DNA of 64,000 nucleotides from Leptotrichia sp. oral taxon 223 (GTDB lineage Bacteria; Fusobacteriota; Fusobacteriia; Fusobacteriales; Leptotrichiaceae): NCBI RefSeq assembly GCF_013394795.1, contig NZ_JABXYU010000001.1, positions 62,001 to 126,000 of the forward strand, read 5' to 3'. Shown piece by piece: positions 52,546 to 61,909 of this stretch (position 1 is its first letter; each line of letters starts with the position of its first letter). The notes under the pieces were generated by a model. It saw only the letters and a program-made list of their open reading frames with translations, ran no database searches and was not told where the DNA came from. The position numbers and the translations under genes were made by a program.

Positions 52546-55263
52546 ATGAAATATATTTATAACGTTGATAAACTAAAAAATCATAATGAAAATACAGTAT
52601 TTGAGGAAAAAATAGGTAAAAAAGCACAAAATTTGGTTGAACTGGCTGCTGCAAGCTTTAATGTTCCTTATTTTTCAGTAATTACAAATAGATATTTTAA
52701 GGAAATTGTGCTAAAAGAAATTGAAGAGGATAATCGAAAAGCAGGGAATAATGATGAAATAAAGGACTGGGATGATGTATTTAGTGGAAATTCTGAAAGA
52801 AAGATTGAAAATATAATTAGAATTATAAAAAATCATAGAATTAAGGAAGAATTTCAAAAGGAAATAGAAAATACGCTAAATGAAGAAAGCTATTATGCGG
52901 TGAGATCGTCTTCGATTGAGGAAGATAGCAGTAATTTTTCATTTGCGGGGCAGTTTGAGACGTATCTTTATGTGAAAAAAGAAAATATGCTGGAAAAAAT
53001 AAAGGAAGTATGGATTTCGTCCTTTTCACCGCATGTGATGAAATATAGGAAGGAAGGGAAAATAAATAACGAAATAAATGTTCCGGCGGTAATAATTCAG
53101 GAAATGGTTAATTCTGAAAAGGCTGGAGTTGGATTTAGCGTAAATCCTGTAAATAACAATTATGATGAAGCTGTCATTTCTGGAACTTATGGACTGGGGA
53201 CAAGCATTGTTGACGGAGATGAAAACGGGGATCTGTTTATTTATAATAAAAAAACGAAGGAAATTAAAAAGGAAATAAGAACAAAGAAGATAAGACAGGT
53301 TTTAGATTTTGAAAATCAGAAAATAAAAGTAGAAGAAATAAATATTGAAGAGGAAGTTTTAAGTAGTGACGAAATACGTGAACTAGGTGAAAATATCATA
53401 AATATTGAAAAATATTATGGAAAGCCTCAGGATATGGAATGGGCATTTGAAAAAGGGAAACTGTATATATTGCAGTCAAGGCCCATAACTACATTGGAAA
53501 AAATAAATGAAAAAACGTCCAATACAATAATATGGGATAACAGCAACATCGTAGAAAGTTATCCTGAAATTACATTGCCACTTACATTCAGCTTTATAAG
53601 AAAGGCGTATTCTGATGTATATAAAAGATTCTCAGAAATTACAGGAGTGCCTCCGAAGGTTGTTGAAAGCTATCAAGTTGTGTATGACAATATGCTGGGG
53701 CTTCTAAAGGGAAGAGTTTACTATAACCTCATAAACTGGTACAAACTTCTAATGCTGTTTCCAAATTCCAAAGGCAACAGCAAGTTTATGGAACAGATGA
53801 TGGGGGTAAAAAAGGAGCTGTCAGAGGAAAATCTTAATGAAAATCTTCTGGAAGCAGAAGAAAAAATGACAGGCTTGGAAAAATTTAGGAATAGACTGGA
53901 AAAATATAAGGAAGGATTTACACTATTTATGAATATGTTTCTCATAGAAAAAAAAGCTGAGAAATTTTATAAAATTATTGATGAAAATCTTAATGGGAAA
54001 AATAGTAATCTTGATAATAAAAATATAAAAGAACTGAAAAAATATTACAAGTTTCTTGAAAATAAGTTTCTAAAAAATTGGGAAATCCCCATTATAAATG
54101 ACTTTCTTGTGATGGTATGGTTTGGGCTTTCAAAAAAGATGGCAGAAAAATATATAAAAGAAAATTTTGAAGAAAAACATAATATTCTTATCGCTCAAGA
54201 AGGAAACGACATGATAAGCGTCGAGCCTTCAAGATACATAAAAAAAATGAGTGATATGCTAAGGCAGGATAAATCTTTACAGAATGAAATAAAGGATATA
54301 ATAAAAAATGATGGCAAATTAATGCCTGATGTGTTAAAATTAACTAAAAATGCAAAATTTAATTCTCTTCTGAATGAATATATGGAAAAATTTGGCGACA
54401 GGACAGTCCACGAACTGAAACTGGAAGCACCTACATTAAAGGAAGAGCCAATATTTCTGATAAAAATGATATTTTCTCTTTCAATGACAGAAAATATTCA
54501 GGAACATTCTAAAAGAAACATATCGGAAGAACAGAAAAAAATATATGACAATCTGAAAATAAGTCCTGTAAAGAAATATTTATTGAAAAAAACTGTATTT
54601 TATGCGAAAAAATTTATAAGACTGAGGGAAAATCTAAGATATGAACGGACAAAGGTTTTTGGAACAGTAAGAAAAATTATGAAAAAAATGGGAATACACT
54701 TGAAAAATGACAACCTTATAAACAATGAAAAAGATGTATTCTACCTTACTGTTGATGAAATTTTTGGACTTGTTGACGGCTCAATAATTGATGTTGACTT
54801 AAAAAAACTTATAGAACTGCGAAAAGAGGAATATAAGAAATACGAATCGGCAGCAATTCTTCCTGACAGATTTTTAACAAGAGGATTCCTAGGAGAAAAC
54901 TTTTATTATGAAGATCTGACAGGAAATTCACAACTGGACGAAAATACTTTAAAGGGAACTGGATGTAGCAAAGGAATTGTAAAAGGAAAAGTAAAAATTG
55001 TCCTAAATCCCATGAATACCCAGGTTGAAGATAGAGATATAGTTGTAACAAAATCCACAGATCCAAGCTGGGTTATGGTTTTTCCTTTATTAAAAGGACT
55101 TATAGTGGAAAAGGGGAGTCTCTTGTCTCATAGTGCAATTATTTCGCGAGAGATGAATATCCCTGCCATAGTTGGAGTACAGGGTGCAACAAGCATTCTA
55201 GAGACAGGAGATATAGTTCAATTTGACGGAAGTACAGGAATTATTAAAAAATTAGATGACTGA
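52546..55263 (+). CDS. PEP-synthase/rifampin-phosphotransferase-like dikinase
   Basis: The 905-residue protein starts with a PPDK/PEP-synthase ATP-grasp domain (YAVRSSSIEEDSSNFSFAGQ, VIIQEMVNSEKAGVGFSVNP, GLGTSIVDGDENGDLFIYNK, YGKPQDMEWAFEKGKLYILQ). A divergent central domain of about 450 residues follows, then the swivelling phosphohistidine domain (GCSKGIVKGKVKIVLN, GSLLSHSAIISREMNIPAIV) with catalytic His near 862. There is no PEP/pyruvate TIM barrel. This ATP-domain/middle/His-domain plan is that of rifampin phosphotransferase-type enzymes, so it probably transfers the beta-phosphate of ATP to an unknown acceptor bound by the central domain. It opens the cluster. Confidence 0.85.
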   Translation: MKYIYNVDKLKNHNENTVFEEKIGKKAQNLVELAAASFNVPYFSVITNRYFKEIVLKEIEEDNRKAGNNDEIKDWDDVFSGNSERKIENIIRIIKNHRIKEEFQKEIENTLNEESYYAVRSSSIEEDSSNFSFAGQFETYLYVKKENMLEKIKEVWISSFSPHVMKYRKEGKINNEINVPAVIIQEMVNSEKAGVGFSVNPVNNNYDEAVISGTYGLGTSIVDGDENGDLFIYNKKTKEIKKEIRTKKIRQVLDFENQKIKVEEINIEEEVLSSDEIRELGENIINIEKYYGKPQDMEWAFEKGKLYILQSRPITTLEKINEKTSNTIIWDNSNIVESYPEITLPLTFSFIRKAYSDVYKRFSEITGVPPKVVESYQVVYDNMLGLLKGRVYYNLINWYKLLMLFPNSKGNSKFMEQMMGVKKELSEENLNENLLEAEEKMTGLEKFRNRLEKYKEGFTLFMNMFLIEKKAEKFYKIIDENLNGKNSNLDNKNIKELKKYYKFLENKFLKNWEIPIINDFLVMVWFGLSKKMAEKYIKENFEEKHNILIAQEGNDMISVEPSRYIKKMSDMLRQDKSLQNEIKDIIKNDGKLMPDVLKLTKNAKFNSLLNEYMEKFGDRTVHELKLEAPTLKEEPIFLIKMIFSLSMTENIQEHSKRNISEEQKKIYDNLKISPVKKYLLKKTVFYAKKFIRLRENLRYERTKVFGTVRKIMKKMGIHLKNDNLINNEKDVFYLTVDEIFGLVDGSIIDVDLKKLIELRKEEYKKYESAAILPDRFLTRGFLGENFYYEDLTGNSQLDENTLKGTGCSKGIVKGKVKIVLNPMNTQVEDRDIVVTKSTDPSWVMVFPLLKGLIVEKGSLLSHSAIISREMNIPAIVGVQGATSILETGDIVQFDGSTGIIKKLDD

Positions 55264-55310
55264 TTTTTATTAAAAATTTAAAACTACAAACAAATTAGGA
55301 GGGAACATAA

Positions 55311-56450
55311 TTGAAAACGGAAGTAAAAGAAAATAAGGTTGATTTTTCTTTGATAAGATACTCCCAATGCTGGGAAGATACTGAAATATTGCTTGAAAGC
55401 CTTGATATAAATGAAAAAGATGTGTGCTTTGGAATTTTGTCAGCAGGGGACAATGTATTTTCGATGCTTGCTAAAAATCCTGAAAAAGTGGTGGCTCTTG
55501 ACATAAGTTTTCCCCAGATAGCTCTTGCCAAACTTAAAAGAGAAATATTTAAAAGTTTCTCATATGAGGAAATGCTGAAATTTATAGGGATAAAAATTTC
55601 ATCTGAAAGAATTGAAATGTATGAAAAAATAAAGGTAAATCTTGAGGAAGATGTGAGGAACTACTGGGATTTTAATAGGGAAGCGATTGAAAATGGAATA
55701 ATCCATATTGGAAAATTTGAAAAGTTTTTTAAAATTTTCAGGGAAAAAATACTTCCTTTTGTGCATAGTAAAAAACGGATAGAAAAACTTCTTGAAAAAA
55801 AATCAAGGCAGGAAAGAATTGATTATTATGACAGACATTGGAATAATTTTAGATGGAAACTGATGTTTAAGCTGTTCTTTTCAAAATACATAGTTGGGAA
55901 ACTGGGAAGGGATAAGGCATTTTTCAGATATGCAGAAAAAAATATTTCTGAGGAAATGAAGGAAAGAAGCAGATATGCCCTCTGTGAACTGCCTCCATAT
56001 GAGAATCCTTACATTTGCTATATTCTGACAGGAAATTACCGTTTGGAACACCTGCCTTACTTTTTGCGAGAAGAAAATTTTGAAAATATTAAGAAAAATC
56101 TTCATAAATTGGAAATTGTTCAGAATTCTGTTGAGGAATATCTTGATGGGATAGATTTTAAAATAAATAAATTTAATTTAAGTGATATTTTTGAATATAT
56201 GTCTTTGGAAAATTATAGAAAATTAATGAAAAAAATTTATGATAATGCTGATAATAATGCAATACTGGCATACTGGAACTTGATTGTGGAAAGAAATTCA
56301 TCAAAATTAGAATCTCTAAAGAGAAAAGAAAATATAAAAAACAATTTTCACAGGCTGGAAGAGCTCGATAAAAGGCTTCATAAAAAGGACAAGACGTTTT
56401 TTTATACTGATTTTGTAGTTGAAAAGGTGATAAAATATGGAAATAGTTAA
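55311..56450 (+). CDS. BtaA-like (DUF3419) 3-amino-3-carboxypropyl transferase
   Basis: The 379-residue protein has the DUF3419/BtaA signature: SLIRYSQCWEDTEILLESLD, then the SAM-binding loop FGILSAGDNVFSMLAKNPEK and VVALDISFPQIALAKLKRE, and a C-terminal part with FKINKFNLSDIFEYMSLENY. BtaA moves the 3-amino-3-carboxypropyl group of S-adenosylmethionine onto diacylglycerol in betaine-lipid synthesis; here the acceptor is unknown. It starts at TTG with AGGAGG eight bases upstream. The next gene overlaps its end by 14 bases, so the two are translationally coupled. No BtaB N-methyltransferase is adjacent. Confidence 0.85.
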   Translation: MKTEVKENKVDFSLIRYSQCWEDTEILLESLDINEKDVCFGILSAGDNVFSMLAKNPEKVVALDISFPQIALAKLKREIFKSFSYEEMLKFIGIKISSERIEMYEKIKVNLEEDVRNYWDFNREAIENGIIHIGKFEKFFKIFREKILPFVHSKKRIEKLLEKKSRQERIDYYDRHWNNFRWKLMFKLFFSKYIVGKLGRDKAFFRYAEKNISEEMKERSRYALCELPPYENPYICYILTGNYRLEHLPYFLREENFENIKKNLHKLEIVQNSVEEYLDGIDFKINKFNLSDIFEYMSLENYRKLMKKIYDNADNNAILAYWNLIVERNSSKLESLKRKENIKNNFHRLEELDKRLHKKDKTFFYTDFVVEKVIKYGNS

Positions 56451-57768
56451 AATGACAGCTGTTCTGGCAGCTTTTATCCTGTTTTTCCTTTTACTGAACC
56501 AACTTGAAAAAAGTGAAAAACTAAATTCAGAACTTATACGGAAAATCCTGCATATAGGCTCAGGAATCGGAGGGCTGGCACTTCCTTTTATATTTGAGGA
56601 AAAAAGTTCAGTTATAATACTTGGAGCAGTTTTTCTTATGTTACTTATTTCCATTAGGATAGTGAAACATAAAATAACAGGATTGAAAAAGGTGCTGGAA
56701 ACAAAAAACAGGAAAACTTTTGGAGATATATATTTTATTGTGAGTATTCTTGGATTATGGATTGTATCAAGCGAAGACAAAGTAATGTATTCCCTCCCTC
56801 TTATAATTCTTATGTTTTCCGATGCCTTTGCCGCTCTTATAGGTGAATTTTACAGCAAATACAGGTTTAATACAGGATTTGGCACGAAATCAATAGAAGG
56901 CTCAATAACATTCTTTCTTACAACATATTTTATATGTATAAATTTCTTTTTATTCTTTAGTGATATTGGCAGCATAAACATCGTGCTTGTTTCCCTGCTT
57001 TTAAGCATTCTTACAATGATTCTTGAAGTTATTTCGTGGAATGGACTGGATAATCTTTTTGTACCGTTCTTTGTGTATCTGTTTCTGAGGTTAAATTTGT
57101 ATTTGACAGCACAGGAACTGATGTACAAATTTTGGGTAATAATGATACTTTTCATAATTATAATTTTGAATAGAAAAAAGACTACGCTTACAAGGGTTGC
57201 ACAAACTGCAAGTTTATTTTTTCTTTATATCGTAATGATAATTGGAGGGATAAAATGGCTTATTCCGCCACTAATAATGTATCTTGGCTATTATCATTTC
57301 ACGCCAAAGGTAAGGGGGCAAGTAAAAGATTCACTCAGAGGACTTCTGACAATAGCATTTACCACAGCAATATGGCTTGCTATGAGTATTATACTTGATA
57401 AAAATAAAATGTACCTTATTTATATCTTTACCTTTTCACTGCACTTTGGAATTATAAATTTAATAAGAGATAATGCGGGAAATGTAAAACGGGAAACATT
57501 TAGGATGAACTTTCTGATGGGAAGCATAGGAAAATCGTTAGCTTTCTTTATAATAAATTATCTTGCTTTGTCAAGAATTTTAGATTTTAAAATGCTAATT
57601 GGAATAATAATTCTTATATTTGGCGGCATATTTACTTATGAAACAAGCATGAAGATTTTTTATATTATTGAAAAGGAAAAGGAGCTTAGCGGAGAAACAA
57701 AAGTATTTATAGCTTCTGGAACAGTTTTTATCTGTTCTATGCTGCTATTAGGAATTGGAATGCTCTAA
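56437..57768 (+). CDS. dolichol/phytol kinase-like membrane protein with extra C-terminal domain
   Basis: The 443-residue polytopic protein has in its first 220 residues the CTP-dependent polyprenol kinase pattern: LIRKILHIGSGIGGLALPFI, TFGDIYFIVSILGLW, FSDAFAALIGEFYSKYRF and GTKSIEGSITFFLTTYF. Relatives (dolichol kinase, phytol kinase VTE5) phosphorylate long-chain alcohols, and bacterial ones are usually near 200-250 residues. The second half adds about seven hydrophobic segments, with a loop HFTPKVRGQVKDSLRGLL that I do not recognise. The gene overlaps the BtaA-like gene by 14 bases. Confidence 0.75.
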   Translation: MEIVKMTAVLAAFILFFLLLNQLEKSEKLNSELIRKILHIGSGIGGLALPFIFEEKSSVIILGAVFLMLLISIRIVKHKITGLKKVLETKNRKTFGDIYFIVSILGLWIVSSEDKVMYSLPLIILMFSDAFAALIGEFYSKYRFNTGFGTKSIEGSITFFLTTYFICINFFLFFSDIGSINIVLVSLLLSILTMILEVISWNGLDNLFVPFFVYLFLRLNLYLTAQELMYKFWVIMILFIIIILNRKKTTLTRVAQTASLFFLYIVMIIGGIKWLIPPLIMYLGYYHFTPKVRGQVKDSLRGLLTIAFTTAIWLAMSIILDKNKMYLIYIFTFSLHFGIINLIRDNAGNVKRETFRMNFLMGSIGKSLAFFIINYLALSRILDFKMLIGIIILIFGGIFTYETSMKIFYIIEKEKELSGETKVFIASGTVFICSMLLLGIGML

Positions 57769-57835
57769 AATTGTCAAAGGTATAAAATTTTAGCATTTAA
57801 ATATGGTAAATTATCAAAAAGGAGAAAATTTACAA

Positions 57836-58864
57836 ATGAAAATCAAGCGATATGTAATAACAGAAAATAATCAAATAAATAAAATCAATTTAGAAAAATA
57901 CATTACGGAAAATAACATTTCACAAAATGAAATTCCAAAAATACAAATAGAACATCCATCTGAAATTATTGTTTTTTATAATGAAAATGAAGAAATGGCT
58001 GGAAGTCTTAATTTATGGCACAATCGCCCTAATTACAACGGAAAGGCAACATCATATATTGGCAATGTAAATATTTTGGAAAAATATCGGAAAAACGAAA
58101 CAGAAATATTTAATGAAATTTTTGAAAATCTTAAAAAAGATTGTATAGAAACAATAATAGGCCCTTTAAATGGGACTACTTGGAATACATATCGGTATGT
58201 TACGGACATGGGAAATCATCCCCCGTTTTTGCTGGAGCCTTTTAATGAAGAATATTATGTGGAATTGTTTGAAAAAATTGGATTTGAACCACTTGCCTAC
58301 TATATTTCTACAATAATGGAAAATATGAATCCTGTTCAAAGGGGAAATTTGTCTAAAAAAATTGAAAAGTTGAGAAAATTTGACTTTTATAAGGACATCA
58401 CGGTAAAATCTGCGGAAAATGAGGATTTACTCGTTGTGCTGAATAAAGTTTACGACTTGACGATTGAGGCATTTAAAAATAATTTTCTATATTCTAAATT
58501 GGATAGAGAAATATTTTTGAAAATGTATATGAGTTATGAAGATAAAATTGTAAAAAAATTCTTTAAAATGCTTTATTTAAAAGACGAATTAATAGGCTAT
58601 GTATTTGGAATACCTGATTATGCCGAACTTCAATACAAGGAGAAAATAAAAACTATGATTCTTAAAACGATTGCAATTTCTCCCAAATATAATGGAAAAG
58701 GGATGGGGTATATTCTGATAGATGAACTTGTGAAGGAAGCGGAACGTTCAGGCTATAAAAATGTGATTTATGCCTTGATGCACGAAAAAAATATATCAAA
58801 AAATATCGGCTCACTTTTAGGAGATGAGTTAAGAAGATATGCCCTGTTTATAAAGGAACTTTAA
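57836..58864 (+). CDS. GNAT-like acyltransferase
   Basis: The 342-residue protein looks like a two-lobed GNAT. The first lobe contains SLNLWHNRPNYNGKATSYIG and ETIIGPLNGTTWNTYRYVTD; the second contains LIGYVFGIPDYAELQYK and AISPKYNGKGMGYILIDEL, whose G-K-G-M-G is an acyl-CoA-binding motif A. It probably transfers an acyl or acetyl group within the cluster's pathway; the substrate is unknown. The ATG at 57836 has GGAG upstream; an earlier ATG at 57803 has no site. It lies between the kinase-like and ligase genes. Confidence 0.7.
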   Translation: MKIKRYVITENNQINKINLEKYITENNISQNEIPKIQIEHPSEIIVFYNENEEMAGSLNLWHNRPNYNGKATSYIGNVNILEKYRKNETEIFNEIFENLKKDCIETIIGPLNGTTWNTYRYVTDMGNHPPFLLEPFNEEYYVELFEKIGFEPLAYYISTIMENMNPVQRGNLSKKIEKLRKFDFYKDITVKSAENEDLLVVLNKVYDLTIEAFKNNFLYSKLDREIFLKMYMSYEDKIVKKFFKMLYLKDELIGYVFGIPDYAELQYKEKIKTMILKTIAISPKYNGKGMGYILIDELVKEAERSGYKNVIYALMHEKNISKNIGSLLGDELRRYALFIKEL

Positions 58865-58881
58865 ATAAAAGGCGGTGTAGA

Positions 58882-60447
58882 ATGACAATAATTGACAAAA
58901 TTAAAGATTTGAGAAAACAATATCCAGACAATACAGCATTATTTGATTTAAAGACAGGAAATAAGATTACTTTTACCCAAATTGATACAAAATCAGATGA
59001 AATTTGCAGCTATTTGATACAAAAAGGATTTGAAAAAGGAAATAAAATCGTCGTTTTTGTTCCCATTGGCATAGAATTTTATCTTATTCTGACGGCTATA
59101 TTTAAAATGGGACTGCAGGCTGTGTTTATTGATCCTTATGCTGGTATTGAGCATATAAATAAATGCTGCGAAATGATTTCTCCCGATGGAATAATTGGAA
59201 GCGGGAAGACGCTTTTAAAGGGGTTCTTTTTGAAGGGAATCAGAAAAATTGGTAAAAAAATTAATTATATTAAAATGATGGAAGATTCTGAAAAATTTTC
59301 AAAGTATCAAAAAAACGGAAGTCAAAAGGGAAATGAAAAAACTACAAAATTTGAAAAAATTGACGGAAATACACCCGCTCTTATCAGTTTTACAAGCGGG
59401 AGTACAGGCTTTCCAAAAATTATTATGAGAACTCACGAATTTTTACTTGGACAGCACAATGTGCTTGAAAAAAATCTAAAATTTGAAAAAGAAACAGCTG
59501 TTTATTCTTCATTCCCGATATTTCTTCTTTCACATATGGCAACAGGAACAACTACCTTTATTCCTGATTTGAACTGGCGAAAACCTGTCGAGTCAGATTT
59601 TGGGAATATTATTAAGCAAATAACACAAAATAATATACAAAACATCATCTTGCCTCCTGCAATATTTGAGAACATCGTGAAATTTTGCAAAGATGAAAAA
59701 ATAATGCTTGAAAATGTCCAAAAGGTATACACAGGTGGAGCACCTGTCTTTTACAGCCTTATGAAAAAGGTTAAAGAAGTTTTTACAAATGCTAAAATTA
59801 TAGCCTTGTATGGAGCGTCAGAGGCTGAACCCATATCAGTATTAAATTTTGAAGACATAACAGAAGAAGATATTGAAAATATGAAAAATGGCGAAGGGCT
59901 TCTGGCTGGAAAAATTGTTAATGAAATAGAACTTAAAATAGAAGAATTAGAAAAAACGCCTGAAAAAAATAAAATCCTAAATAATAACAATGTTGAAGAT
60001 TTTTCAGCATTAAAAGGTGAAATACTTGTAAAAGGAGAAAATGTAGTTAACGGTTACTTAAATGTTGAGAAAAATTCCAATGAAAACTGGCATAAAACAG
60101 GAGATATGGGATATATTAACAAAAAAGGGCAACTTATACTGCTTGGAAGGGTTAAAGGGCGAATACAGATTGAAGAAAACATTTATTATCCTTTTACTGT
60201 AGAAACTGCTTTTTCATTTTGCAAAAACTTGAAAAAGTCAGTCCTTACTTCCAAAAATAATAAATTATATCTCTTTGCCGAAAGAAATCCTGAATTTAAA
60301 GGAAATTTATCTGAGGATAATGAAATTAAAGGGCTAAAAGAAAAATTTGGAATATTTAAAATAATCGAAACTGAAATTCCTATGGATAAAAGGCATAATA
60401 GCAAGACGGATTATAAAAGGCTGGAAGAGATAGTTAAAAAAATTTAG
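58882..60447 (+). CDS. acyl-AMP ligase, OleC-like branch of the ANL superfamily
   Basis: The 521-residue adenylating enzyme has the ANL core ISFTSGSTGFPKIIMRTHEF (P-loop), YGASEAEPISVLNFED and HKTGDMGYINKKGQLILLGR, followed by VKGRIQIEEN. The middle (FPIFLLSHMATGTTTFIPDL, NWRKPVESDF, VYTGGAPVFYSLMKKVKE) recalls OleC beta-lactone synthetases and related fatty-acid ligases more than classic acyl-CoA synthetases. It should activate a carboxylic acid with ATP; the acceptor is open. GGCGGTG precedes the ATG, 17 bases after the GNAT-like gene. Confidence 0.82.
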   Translation: MTIIDKIKDLRKQYPDNTALFDLKTGNKITFTQIDTKSDEICSYLIQKGFEKGNKIVVFVPIGIEFYLILTAIFKMGLQAVFIDPYAGIEHINKCCEMISPDGIIGSGKTLLKGFFLKGIRKIGKKINYIKMMEDSEKFSKYQKNGSQKGNEKTTKFEKIDGNTPALISFTSGSTGFPKIIMRTHEFLLGQHNVLEKNLKFEKETAVYSSFPIFLLSHMATGTTTFIPDLNWRKPVESDFGNIIKQITQNNIQNIILPPAIFENIVKFCKDEKIMLENVQKVYTGGAPVFYSLMKKVKEVFTNAKIIALYGASEAEPISVLNFEDITEEDIENMKNGEGLLAGKIVNEIELKIEELEKTPEKNKILNNNNVEDFSALKGEILVKGENVVNGYLNVEKNSNENWHKTGDMGYINKKGQLILLGRVKGRIQIEENIYYPFTVETAFSFCKNLKKSVLTSKNNKLYLFAERNPEFKGNLSEDNEIKGLKEKFGIFKIIETEIPMDKRHNSKTDYKRLEEIVKKI

Positions 60448-60465
60448 AAAGGAAAAGGAAATTTT

Positions 60466-60834
60466 ATGAATAAAGAAGCAAAAGAATTAATTCAGGAAGG
60501 ATTAAAATTATTTTCATCATACAATAGAGATACTTTAAAAATGTTTTATCGTTCGGCAAAAGAAAACGAAGCGGATCTATCACATCTTGATAAGAAATAT
60601 CAAACTTATACACGTGCTAAGGCAAAAGGAATGTTTTTTGACTTCGCATTAGGATTTCTTGATGCTGTCGCAAGTGCAGGAAGTCCTGTAATGGTAATAG
60701 ATAACACAAAATCTGAACGATATAATGAAAAAAAACTAATATTAAGATACAAAATTAAAGATTTTCTTGAAGAAACAAATGTAGATGATAATACTGGATA
60801 TTTACTTTCAATGGTTGAGTTTTATTGCCAGTAA
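60466..60834 (+). CDS. conserved-looking small protein of unknown function
   Basis: The 122-residue protein is helical and charged (KELIQEGLKLFSSYNRDTLK, YQTYTRAKAKGMFFDFALGF), with one moderately hydrophobic stretch (FDFALGFLDAVASAGSPVMV) and an acidic C-terminus ending VEFYCQ. I do not recognise a family. It lies 18 bases after the ligase gene and 29 before the UbiA-like gene, each with a good ribosome binding site, so it is part of the cluster's transcript. Confidence 0.6.
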   Translation: MNKEAKELIQEGLKLFSSYNRDTLKMFYRSAKENEADLSHLDKKYQTYTRAKAKGMFFDFALGFLDAVASAGSPVMVIDNTKSERYNEKKLILRYKIKDFLEETNVDDNTGYLLSMVEFYCQ

Positions 60835-60863
60835 AATAAATATTGTAAGAGGAGAAAATAAAA

Positions 60864-61889
60864 ATGAACGAAAGTAATATAAATTCAAAAAAATCAATAA
60901 TCCAATATATAAAAAACTTCAAAATATATTTGAATGAGCGATTCCCATTAGGAAAAAACTCTTTTTTCGTATTGATTTTTACTCTGTCAGGATACATTTA
61001 TACAAGTTTGTTATACAATTCAAAAATTATGTATCTTTTTACAAACGGAGTTAAAATAGGGATATTTCAATATAAAATAATCGCTCTATTTATCATAATT
61101 TTTATGTTTTTCTTTCAATTAAGAATTACAGATGAATTTAAGGATTATGAAGAAGACTTAAAATATAGGGCTTACCGTCCTGTTCAAAGAGGTATAATTT
61201 CCTTAAAAACATTAGGAAAAATAGGAATTGCAACTGTTATAATACAAATAATGCTTGCACACGTTATAGATCCTGAAATTATCTATTTTATGATATTTGT
61301 ATGGATTTATATGTTCTTAATGGCAAAGGAATTTTTTATAAAAAAATGGCTTACAAAAAGAATTTTGATTTATGCTCTCTCCCACGTTGTAATAATGGTA
61401 TTCATTACTCTTGTTATTGTAGAAGCTACACAATACATTGTACCAAAAAATATTTTTGACGTTTTTATATTACAATGGTATAAACATAATATTGATTTTG
61501 CGTTAATTCCTCTTTTCGCATTAAATTATTTAAATGGAATCGTACTGGAAATAGGAAGAAAAACGAGAAAGAATGATGAAGAGGAACATGGAGTGCAAAC
61601 ATATAGTAAACTTTGGGGGAGAAAAAAGGCTGTGGTTATTTTAAGTCTACTTTTTGTTATTGAATATTTTCTTGTCATTCTTGGGCTTGCCCATACTTAT
61701 GAAAAATATTTTTTATTCAGCGGATTAACATTGCTTGTAATATTGATAGTTTCAATATATTTTATGGTAAAATTTTTGAAACAGGATTTATCAGGAAAAA
61801 TTGTTGAGGCTGTGTCAGGACTTTGGATTATTTTTTCAAGTATGAGTATGGGGCTTCTTCCGTATTTATTTTTTAGTTTAACAAAATAA
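60864..61889 (+). CDS. UbiA-like membrane prenyltransferase family protein
   Basis: The 341-residue protein has about eight hydrophobic segments. It carries a first Asp-rich motif RITDEFKDYEEDLKYRAYRP followed by VQRGIISLKTL, and a second charged motif EIGRKTRKNDEEEHGVQTYS followed by KLWGRKKA. Both occupy the places of the metal-diphosphate motifs of UbiA-type transferases. The usual reaction is transfer of a prenyl or similar group from a diphosphate to an acceptor in the membrane; donor and acceptor here are unknown. It is the last gene of the cluster. Confidence 0.78.
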   Translation: MNESNINSKKSIIQYIKNFKIYLNERFPLGKNSFFVLIFTLSGYIYTSLLYNSKIMYLFTNGVKIGIFQYKIIALFIIIFMFFFQLRITDEFKDYEEDLKYRAYRPVQRGIISLKTLGKIGIATVIIQIMLAHVIDPEIIYFMIFVWIYMFLMAKEFFIKKWLTKRILIYALSHVVIMVFITLVIVEATQYIVPKNIFDVFILQWYKHNIDFALIPLFALNYLNGIVLEIGRKTRKNDEEEHGVQTYSKLWGRKKAVVILSLLFVIEYFLVILGLAHTYEKYFLFSGLTLLVILIVSIYFMVKFLKQDLSGKIVEAVSGLWIIFSSMSMGLLPYLFFSLTK

Positions 61890-61909
61890 AAAATGATTTA
61901 TCTGTTTTT

